Below, in pieces: positions 42,731 through 48,854 of a DNA stretch of 48,854 nt. Each line of letters opens with the position of its first letter. The stretch's first letter is position 1. Location: contig WRBI01000015.1 in NCBI GenBank assembly GCA_009784625.1, forward strand, positions 1 to 48,854. Reading direction: 5' to 3'. Source of the stretch: Oscillospiraceae bacterium. GTDB taxonomy: Bacteria; Bacillota; Clostridia; Oscillospirales; Ruminococcaceae. Under the pieces are notes generated by a model that saw nothing but the letters and a program-made list of their open reading frames with translations, did no database searches and had not been told where the DNA came from. The position numbers and the translations under genes were made by a program.

Positions 42731-43483
42731 ATGTTGACGCCAGGTGACGTTCGAAATAAGGGCTTTGAGAAAGTGAGAAACGGCTATCGGCCAGAGGATG
42801 TGCAGGCCTTTTTAGGTGACGCGGCCTCCGGCCTTGAGTACTTGTTGGCGGAAAACGCAGACCTGCAGAAAAAGCTCGAGATCTTGGCTGAAAAGGTCGA
42901 GCAGTACCGGGAGGATGAAGATTCCCTGCGCTCGGCTTTGATCGGCGCGCAAAAACTGGGGGACAGCATCGTCCGCGATTCAAAGCGGAAGGCTGAATCG
43001 ATCATTGCCCAAGCCACTCGCAAGAGCGAGGAGCTGGTCGCCGACGCCCAGGCCAGCATCAACCGCGAAGCGATTGCATTGAGCAAAATGCAGGTAGAAG
43101 TTGCAAAGTTTAAATCTCAAGTACTCACCCTCTATAAAAAACACATTGAGCTGATTCAGGAAATTCCCTATGACGAAGGGGATATTCAGCGGCTTGAGTC
43201 GGGTGATATCGAATATATTGCCGGGATGGCAAAGCCGGAACCTGCTGCGCTGTCAGGCGGACAAGCAGAGGGCACAGAGCCGGGAAACAACGCGATTGAC
43301 TTAAACTTTGAGCCGGATCCCCAGCCCGAAGACAGTATGCTGTCCTACTCGGAAGAAGAGGCGCAGATGGAGTTTGAGGGCGGCGAGGACGACGGTGACG
43401 ACGCTTTCCCGCAAAAGCGGCCTTCGCGCTTTGGCACATTGCGCTTTGGTGACGAATACAATTTAACCCGCAGAGGGGATTAA
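42731..43483 (+). CDS. divIVA: DivIVA-family polarity protein
   Basis: A curvature-sensing membrane-associated scaffold at the septum and poles. 250 residues: the N-terminal membrane-binding motif (LTPGDVRNKGFEKVRNGYRP, then VQAFLGDAASGLEYL), a coiled coil (about 40-145), and a long acidic tail (about 165-240) rich in Glu and Asp, ending RFGTLRFGDEYNL. GGGGGG precedes the ATG. The TAA stop (43481-43483) is immediately followed by a GAACCTG repeat end. Confidence 0.9.
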   Translation: MLTPGDVRNKGFEKVRNGYRPEDVQAFLGDAASGLEYLLAENADLQKKLEILAEKVEQYREDEDSLRSALIGAQKLGDSIVRDSKRKAESIIAQATRKSEELVADAQASINREAIALSKMQVEVAKFKSQVLTLYKKHIELIQEIPYDEGDIQRLESGDIEYIAGMAKPEPAALSGGQAEGTEPGNNAIDLNFEPDPQPEDSMLSYSEEEAQMEFEGGEDDGDDAFPQKRPSRFGTLRFGDEYNLTRRGD

Positions 43484-43497
43484 GAACCTGTATTCAC
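43484..43497. repeat. Lone GAACCTG repeat end, copy D
   Basis: GAACCTGTATTCAC is identical to the first 14 bases of copy C, and it directly follows a TAA stop codon just as C follows TAA. No interior and no right end are present before ileS. It is likely a remnant after deletion or an abortive copy. Confidence 0.6.
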
Positions 43498-43550
43498 CTC
43501 AAATATTGTCAATGAAAAGCTCACGACTACGAGAAGGAGACTTCGCTAAG

Positions 43551-46352
43551 ATGCCTGTAGACTACAACCAAACCCTCAACCTGCCAAACACCGACTTCCC
43601 TATGCGTGCAAACCTGCCCCAACGCGAGCCGGACATGCTCGCCAAGTGGGAGGAGAGCCGGCTCTATTACAAAATGATTGAAAGCAATGAAGGCAAGCCG
43701 CTTTATGTCTTCCACGACGGCCCGCCTTACGCCAACGCCGATATACATTTAGGCACAGCGCTCAATAAAATCCTTAAGGATGTCATTGTCCGCCACAAAA
43801 ACACGACGGGCTACAAGTGCCACTATGTCCCGGGATGGGATACCCACGGCCTGCCGATCGAGCTGAAAGCCATGAAAGAGATCGGCCTGAAAGAGTCACT
43901 CGACCCGGTAAAGCTGCGCAAGCACTGCCGGGAATTTGCGTTGTTCCACGTGGAAAACCAAAAGAAGCAGTTCAAGCGTCTGGGTACACTCGCCCATTAC
44001 GACGACCCTTACCTGACCCTTGCCCCCGAGTACGAGGCGCTGCAGATCGAAATTTTTGGCGCGATGGCCGAAAAGGGCTACATCTATAAAGACCTCAAGT
44101 CGGTGCACTGGTGCCCTGAGTGCATCACCGCGCTGGCCGAAGCCGAACTCGAATATGCCGAAGACCCCTGTGATTCGATCTATGTAAAATTCGCGGTCAA
44201 AGAAGACAAGAACGGCATACTCGCCCGTATGGGCGTCAATGATATCAGCAAGGCGTCCGTCGTCATCTGGACCACCACCACTTGGACTTTGCCGGCCAAC
44301 TTAGCCATCTGCCTTGGGCCAGCTTTTGAATATGTCGCGGTACAAATTGGGGATTATTACCACATTTTAGCCAAAGAGCTGGTAACTGCGACTATGGAAG
44401 CCGCCGGGTTGAAAGAGGGCGACTACAAGATTTTGGGCAGTGCCAAAGGCAGTGAACTTGAGCGTGTGGTTTGCCGCCATCCTTTCTTAGATCGCGATTC
44501 CCTTGTGATTGTGGGCGACCATGTCACCCTTGAATCGGGTACTGGCTGTGTTCACACAGCGCCCGGCCACGGTGTTGAGGACTTCGAAGTAGTCGCGAAA
44601 TTCTACCCCGAGCTTGGCTGTGTTGTACCGGTTGATGAACACGGCAAGATGACCGCCGAGGCCGGTGATTTTGTCGAGGGCCTGCCCACCGCGAAAGCCA
44701 ACAAAGTGATCCATGAGCGACTGGTTGTGGACGGCACACTTTTTGCGACCAAACATCTGGTTCACCAATATCCGCATTGCTGGCGATGTAAGGACCCCAT
44801 CCTCTTCCGCGCGACCGAGCAGTGGTTTTGCAACGTCGATGACTTCAAAAAAGAAACGGTTGAAGAAATCAGCAAGGTCAATTTTATCCCCGAGTGGGGC
44901 AAAGGCCGGATGCAGGGGATGGTCGAAGACCGCAGCGCCTGGTGTCTTTCCCGTCAAAGAACATGGGGGGTGCCGATCCCGGCCCTTTACTGCGACAGCT
45001 GTGAGAAACATATCATCAACGCCGACACAACCAAGGCGATCGCAGCGCTTTTCCGCGCCGAGGGTTCAGACGCTTGGTATACGAAATCAGCCGCCGAGAT
45101 TTTGCCGGGCGGGTTTGCCTGCCCTCACTGCGGCGGCAAAACGTTCACCAAAGAAACCGATATCATGGACGTCTGGTTTGATTCGGGTGTATCCCACGCG
45201 GCTACGCTCATGGGGCGCTGGCCAGATCAAGAATGGCCGTGTGACCTTTACCTGGAGGGCACAGACCAGTACCGCGGCTGGTTCCAGTCCTCTTTGCTGA
45301 CCGCTGTGGCCTGGAAAGGCAAAGCGCCCTACAAAACTGTCTGTACCCACGGCTGGGTGGTGGACGGTGAGGGCCGCAAGATGAGCAAATCGCTGGGGAA
45401 CGGGATCACGCCGGACGAGATCATCAAAGATTTCGGCGCGGATATCCTGCGGCTCTGGGTGGTTTCTTCCGACTACCACGCAGATATTCGCATCAGCAAG
45501 GATATCCTCAAGCAGCTGTCCGAAATCTACCGGAAGATCCGCAATACCGCGCGGTATATTCTGGGCAATCTGGACGGATTTGACCCCGACAAAGACAGCG
45601 TACCCGACGCCGAGCTGACCGAGCTGGACAGGTGGGCGCTCTGCAAGCTTGACGCCCTGCTTGAGCGGACAAGCCGCGCCTACGAAAAGTTTGACTTCCA
45701 CATCATCTTCCACGCCCTGCACAACTTTTGTACCATCGATATGTCCAACTTCTATTTGGATGTCATTAAGGATAGACTATATGTAAACAAGGCCGACTCA
45801 ACCGCCCGGCGAGCGGCGCAAACTGCCATCTACCGGATTCTGCGCGCGTTGACCGCCATTGCTGCGCCCATCATCCCGTTTACCGCCGAGGAGATTTGGG
45901 GGCACATCCCAGCCGACAAAGCTTACAACCAGGAGTCGGTCATGTTTAACGACGCGCCCAAATTCACAGGGGTGGCTGACGCCGCGTTTATGCAGAAGTG
46001 GGATAAAATCATCGCGGTACGCACCGACGCGAACAAAGCCCTTGAACTGGCCAGAGCCGAAAAGCGGATCGGCAAATCCCTTGAAGCCAAAGTTGTACTC
46101 TACGCTGACGGCGAACTGCTTGATTTCTTGAAAGCGAATGAGGGTGAATTGCCGGCTGCATTTATCGTCTCCCAAGTTGAGTTGCGGGCGGGCGAAGGCC
46201 CGATCAAAGGTGAAGTCGAAGGATTAAGCCTTGAGGTATTACCCGCAGACGGCGAGAAGTGTGAGCGCTGCTGGGTCTTCAGCGAGACGGTAGGCGCGCA
46301 TTCTGAGCACAAGACGCTCTGCGCCCGCTGTGCGGCGATCATCACCGAATAA
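43551..46352 (+). CDS. ileS: Isoleucyl-tRNA synthetase
   Basis: Charges tRNA-Ile and edits valine errors. 933 residues, bacterial class I type: HLGT near 66-69 (HIGH motif, in PYANADIHLGTALNKI), the inserted CP1 editing domain (about 200-400, with WTTTTWTLPANLAI), KMSKS at about 610-614 and a C-terminal zinc finger CERCW...CARC near 905-925. AAGGAG (43534-43539) precedes ATG 43551; in-frame codons from 43506 are unlikely to be used. No T-box is visible. The divIVA-ileS-lspA-rluD order is standard for Firmicutes. Confidence 0.95.
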   Translation: MPVDYNQTLNLPNTDFPMRANLPQREPDMLAKWEESRLYYKMIESNEGKPLYVFHDGPPYANADIHLGTALNKILKDVIVRHKNTTGYKCHYVPGWDTHGLPIELKAMKEIGLKESLDPVKLRKHCREFALFHVENQKKQFKRLGTLAHYDDPYLTLAPEYEALQIEIFGAMAEKGYIYKDLKSVHWCPECITALAEAELEYAEDPCDSIYVKFAVKEDKNGILARMGVNDISKASVVIWTTTTWTLPANLAICLGPAFEYVAVQIGDYYHILAKELVTATMEAAGLKEGDYKILGSAKGSELERVVCRHPFLDRDSLVIVGDHVTLESGTGCVHTAPGHGVEDFEVVAKFYPELGCVVPVDEHGKMTAEAGDFVEGLPTAKANKVIHERLVVDGTLFATKHLVHQYPHCWRCKDPILFRATEQWFCNVDDFKKETVEEISKVNFIPEWGKGRMQGMVEDRSAWCLSRQRTWGVPIPALYCDSCEKHIINADTTKAIAALFRAEGSDAWYTKSAAEILPGGFACPHCGGKTFTKETDIMDVWFDSGVSHAATLMGRWPDQEWPCDLYLEGTDQYRGWFQSSLLTAVAWKGKAPYKTVCTHGWVVDGEGRKMSKSLGNGITPDEIIKDFGADILRLWVVSSDYHADIRISKDILKQLSEIYRKIRNTARYILGNLDGFDPDKDSVPDAELTELDRWALCKLDALLERTSRAYEKFDFHIIFHALHNFCTIDMSNFYLDVIKDRLYVNKADSTARRAAQTAIYRILRALTAIAAPIIPFTAEEIWGHIPADKAYNQESVMFNDAPKFTGVADAAFMQKWDKIIAVRTDANKALELARAEKRIGKSLEAKVVLYADGELLDFLKANEGELPAAFIVSQVELRAGEGPIKGEVEGLSLEVLPADGEKCERCWVFSETVGAHSEHKTLCARCAAIITE

Positions 46353-46421
46353 ACACATGATCAGAGGCAGGAAGGATTGCTTACGCCGGCTTGCCTCTAC
46401 ACTTGTTTTTGTGGAGGGTTC

Positions 46422-46895
46422 ATGACCAAGTATATAGCTTTGGCAACGGCCGCCATCTGTGTCGGGCTGGATCAATGGATCAAGGCGTGGGCATATGCCG
46501 GCCTGATCCGTACGCCCGTCATCTCCGGTGTGTTTTATCTGACCTATCTCGAAAACACCGGCGCGGCTTTCGGCATCTTTCAGGGCGGCGCATTTGTGCT
46601 GGCCATTGTATCGCTCGTCATACTCGGGGGGATTTTTTATCTTCTGCTCAGCGGAAAAATTACCGGCACTGCCATGATATGGGGGTTTTCGATGATCTTC
46701 TCAGGCGGGGTGGGGAATGCGATTGACCGCTTGTTTCGCGGGTTTGTCATCGATTATCTTGATTTTTCTCCGCTGTTTGGATTTCCGATCTTTAACTTTG
46801 CAGACTGTCTTGTGGTTATTGGCACTGTGGTTGTGGTCGTTTATATCCTTTTTTTCGAGAAGAACAAACCGACTCAGCCGGCGCAGGAAAGTTAA
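46422..46895 (+). CDS. lspA: Lipoprotein signal peptidase LspA
   Basis: Cleaves signal peptides from lipidated prolipoproteins, such as the lipoprotein at 830-1699. 157 residues with four membrane segments and the two catalytic Asp residues, at about 102 in GNAIDR and 128 in FNFADC, plus NTGAAFG near 45-51. GGAGGG precedes ATG 46422. The stop shares a base with the rluD start (TAATG). Confidence 0.95.
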   Translation: MTKYIALATAAICVGLDQWIKAWAYAGLIRTPVISGVFYLTYLENTGAAFGIFQGGAFVLAIVSLVILGGIFYLLLSGKITGTAMIWGFSMIFSGGVGNAIDRLFRGFVIDYLDFSPLFGFPIFNFADCLVVIGTVVVVVYILFFEKNKPTQPAQES

Positions 46896-47812
46896 TGGAA
46901 AAGACGGTCTTGTATGCGCTGCCTCAGCACGCCGGGCAGCGTATTGATCTTTTTATCAGCCGGGCGCTGACCGAACTTACCCGCAATGCCGTGCAAAAAC
47001 TGTGTGCTGACGGATGTGTACAGGTGGATGGCAAGGTCTGCGAAAAGAATCTGCGTCTGCGCGGCGGGGAAGAGGTCACATTTATCCTGCCCGCGCCAAA
47101 GGCTTTAGACCTGCCGGCTCAAGCCTGCCCGCTTGATATTGTCTTTGAAGACGCGAGCATGATCATCCTGAACAAATCGCAGGGGATGGTCGTTCACCCG
47201 GCGCCCGGCCACCCGGATGGCACACTGGTCAACGCACTGCTCCACCACTGTGCGGGCCAGCTTTCTGGGATTGGCGGGGTTGAGCGGCCGGGGATCGTTC
47301 ACCGGCTGGACAAGATGACCAGCGGCCTGATGGTTGTGGCCAAAACCGAACAGGCGCATAGATCTCTTTCGGCGCAAATCAAAGACCGCACAGTCAAAAA
47401 GATTTACCACGGTGTGGTTTACGGCTGCCCAAAAGAGGACGAGGGCAGGGTTGATGCCTCGATTGGCCGACACCCCACCGACCGCAAAAAGATGAGCGTG
47501 ACCGCAAAAGTCAGCCGCGAAGCCGCCACCGGCTACCGGGTACTTGAGCGCTGTCGGGGGTTTGGTTCCCTTGAGCTGTTGCTCGAAACCGGGCGGACAC
47601 ATCAAATTCGTGTGCATATGGCCAGCATCGGCCACCCGATTGCCGGGGATATCCTCTACGGCCCAAAGAAGGGGATTCCGTCACTGGCCGGGCAATGCCT
47701 GCACGCTAAGACCTTGGGGCTGCACCACCCGGTAACCGGTCAGTACCTCGAATTCGACAGCGAGCTGCCCGAATACTTTGTAAAGTTCTTAGACAAGATC
47801 AGGAAAGGATAA
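46895..47812 (+). CDS. rluD: RluD-family pseudouridine synthase
   Basis: Isomerises uridine to pseudouridine in 23S rRNA (RluA/RluD family). 305 residues: an S4 domain (about 12-70, QRIDLFISRALTELTRNAVQ), then the catalytic domain with the active Asp at about 139 in GIVHRLDKMTSGLMV, and GRTHQIRVHMASIGHPIAGD. The exact target uridines cannot be read from sequence. Six bases separate it from the HAD gene. Confidence 0.92.
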   Translation: MEKTVLYALPQHAGQRIDLFISRALTELTRNAVQKLCADGCVQVDGKVCEKNLRLRGGEEVTFILPAPKALDLPAQACPLDIVFEDASMIILNKSQGMVVHPAPGHPDGTLVNALLHHCAGQLSGIGGVERPGIVHRLDKMTSGLMVVAKTEQAHRSLSAQIKDRTVKKIYHGVVYGCPKEDEGRVDASIGRHPTDRKKMSVTAKVSREAATGYRVLERCRGFGSLELLLETGRTHQIRVHMASIGHPIAGDILYGPKKGIPSLAGQCLHAKTLGLHHPVTGQYLEFDSELPEYFVKFLDKIRKG

Positions 47813-47818
47813 TTTACC

Positions 47819-48646
47819 GTGGGCTTAAAACTTTCTCAAACCGTGATCATGAGCGATGTGGACGGAACGCTTTTACATACCGGAGCAAAGACAACCTCCT
47901 CCCGGAATTTAGAGGCGTTGAACCGCTACACTTCCAGGGGAGGGCGGCTGGCCATTGCCACCGGGCGCTCGCTCGTCTTGACCCGTCATCTGGCCGAAGC
48001 ACTGCCGGTCAACTTTCCCTGTATTATTTTTAACGGCGGCGGCATTTACGACTTTCAAAAAGACGAGTATCTCTCACAGATTTACCTGCCCAAAGAAGTT
48101 CCCTCCACTGAGTATGCCAGGCAAATTCGCGCGGCCTTTCCCGATTGCGGCACAATTTTTATAAACGCAGCCGGTTACTTTGATATAGACGGCATCTCCA
48201 GAAGAGACTACTTTGACCGCTACCCAAACCCAAAACTTGAGACGACGCGGTTCGACGATCTGGGCGACGGGTCTTATTTCAAAGTGGTATTTCTCTACCC
48301 GCCCGATCGGGCGAAGCTGATTTATGAGTATGCGCAAAGTCAGCCGTTTGGGGGCGTGCGGTTTGTGTTCAGCGACAACTATATGCTTGAAATGCTGCCG
48401 GCCAATTCCTCCAAAGGGGCGGCTATGGCCATACTGGCTGAACTGGCCGGCGTTTCCCGTGAAAACATGATCGCCATCGGCGACTATTTTAATGATTTTG
48501 AGATGATCGAGTACGCGGGGATCGGGGTCACTCTTTCGGATGCGCCCGAAGAGATCAAAGCGGTCGCGCAGATGATCGTCTGTCCATGCGTGCAAGATTC
48601 ACTCGCCGATTTAATCGAGCGCTTGGAGGCCGAGTACGAGTATTAG
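47819..48646 (+). CDS. Cof-type HAD-IIB phosphatase
   Basis: 275 residues of the HAD superfamily, Cof/YidA type, which remove phosphate from sugar phosphates or small phosphorylated metabolites. Motif I is MSDVDGTLL (nucleophile Asp near 13), motif II AIATGRS, a cap domain (about 85-190), and motifs III and IV give the Lys of SSKGAAMAIL and IGDYFNDFEMI. The substrate is unknown. AGGA precedes the GTG start. It is the likely last gene of the ileS-lspA-rluD group. Confidence 0.88.
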   Translation: MGLKLSQTVIMSDVDGTLLHTGAKTTSSRNLEALNRYTSRGGRLAIATGRSLVLTRHLAEALPVNFPCIIFNGGGIYDFQKDEYLSQIYLPKEVPSTEYARQIRAAFPDCGTIFINAAGYFDIDGISRRDYFDRYPNPKLETTRFDDLGDGSYFKVVFLYPPDRAKLIYEYAQSQPFGGVRFVFSDNYMLEMLPANSSKGAAMAILAELAGVSRENMIAIGDYFNDFEMIEYAGIGVTLSDAPEEIKAVAQMIVCPCVQDSLADLIERLEAEYEY

Positions 48647-48689
48647 CCGGCTTTGGCCACGCATACCCTGTATTAACGGGGGTGTGTAA

Positions 48690-48854
48690 ATGAAGCGGAT
48701 TGGTTACGACATTCCGATTTTGATCCTGACTTTGGCCGGGCTGGTATTTGTTCTGGCCGCTGTGCTGATATTGGTACAGGGGGCACAGACGCGGGATGTA
48801 AGGGTTTCAACTTTTGGCGCCAACCGGCCGATTGTAATTTTGGATCCCGGTCAC
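48690..48854 (+). CDS. N-acetylmuramoyl-L-alanine amidase, N-terminal fragment
   Basis: The frame is open from ATG 48690 to the window edge (55 codons, incomplete). It starts MKRIGYDIPILIL, has a membrane anchor or signal segment (about residues 8-29) and then RPIVILDPGH, the first motif and first zinc His of the Amidase_3 family (CwlD and related). These enzymes cut the stem peptide from muramic acid. In a spore former a CwlD role in cortex muramic-lactam formation is possible but cannot be decided from the fragment. GGGGGTG precedes the start. Confidence 0.75.
   Translation, partial: MKRIGYDIPILILTLAGLVFVLAAVLILVQGAQTRDVRVSTFGANRPIVILDPGH

Noticed and set aside
43484-43550. T-box leader for ileS
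   Set aside because: The gap after divIVA is only 67 bases and holds a repeat end, too short for a T-box.

Overview
This window is chromosomal DNA from a Gram-positive, endospore-forming member of the Bacillota, most likely a moderately GC-rich clostridium of the Oscillospiraceae type (taxon inferred, not proven). The reasons are a complete spoIIIAA-AH operon, yunB, ArgR, RqcH, SepF, DivIVA and YlbF, a MutS/MutL pair without MutH, strong AGGAGG ribosome sites with frequent GTG/TTG starts, and the Firmicutes order nusB, xseA, xseB, DUF212, dxs, tlyA, nadK, argR, recN. No phage, plasmid, CRISPR, rRNA or tRNA gene is visible, and no transposase is encoded.

Layout. 1-2 kb: an ACT-domain protein and a lipoprotein, each with its own promoter and separated by a terminator. 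1.9-7 kb: an MFS transporter, trmK, the nif3 homologue and rqcH, then a decayed membrane-protein gene. 7.4-10.7 kb: a His/Pro/Arg-rich small protein, yunB and ligA. 10.8-11.4 kb: a divergent XRE regulator and small-protein pair with an operator between them. 11.4-16.6 kb: the spoIIIA operon, which builds the channel between mother cell and forespore. 16.7-26.9 kb: asp23, nusB, a Kae1-like ATPase, xseAB, a DUF212 protein, dxs, tlyA, nadK, argR, a small membrane protein and recN. 27.2-28.4 kb: tyrS, convergent with a calcium-type P-ATPase (28.5-31.2 kb, minus strand) and a ferritin-like protein (minus strand). 32-40 kb: miaB, ylbF, mutS, an acetyltransferase, mutL and miaA, covering tRNA modification and mismatch repair. 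40-48.9 kb: an HlyD-like protein, yggS, sepF, divIVA, ileS, lspA, rluD, a HAD phosphatase and the start of a cell-wall amidase, which is a shortened version of the ylm-divIVA-ileS division cluster.

The most notable content is not coding. At least three families of intergenic palindromic elements lie between the housekeeping genes, usually directly behind a stop codon. (1) A GAACCTG family of about 160 bp (4970-5131, 17097-17258, 19966-20125, and a lone end at 43484-43497) folds into one long hairpin; its arms have changed in a compensatory way between copies, and two copies have a 3-bp TGA or TAA flank duplication that is, or lies close to, the upstream gene's stop codon. (2) A GTTGACAATT family (8616-8724, 13089-13205, 14768-14885, and a lone arm at 26858-26891) has a long outer stem closing, in two copies, on three small hairpins like a cloverleaf; two copies sit inside the spoIIIA operon. 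(3) A 203-bp element at 1687-1889 has 19-bp terminal inverted repeats, and its first bases supply the last codons and stop of the lipoprotein gene. Further hairpins fill the recN-tyrS gap.

Limits: all product names come from reading motifs and gene order, with no database search. Promoters and terminators are visual matches to consensus and have not been tested.
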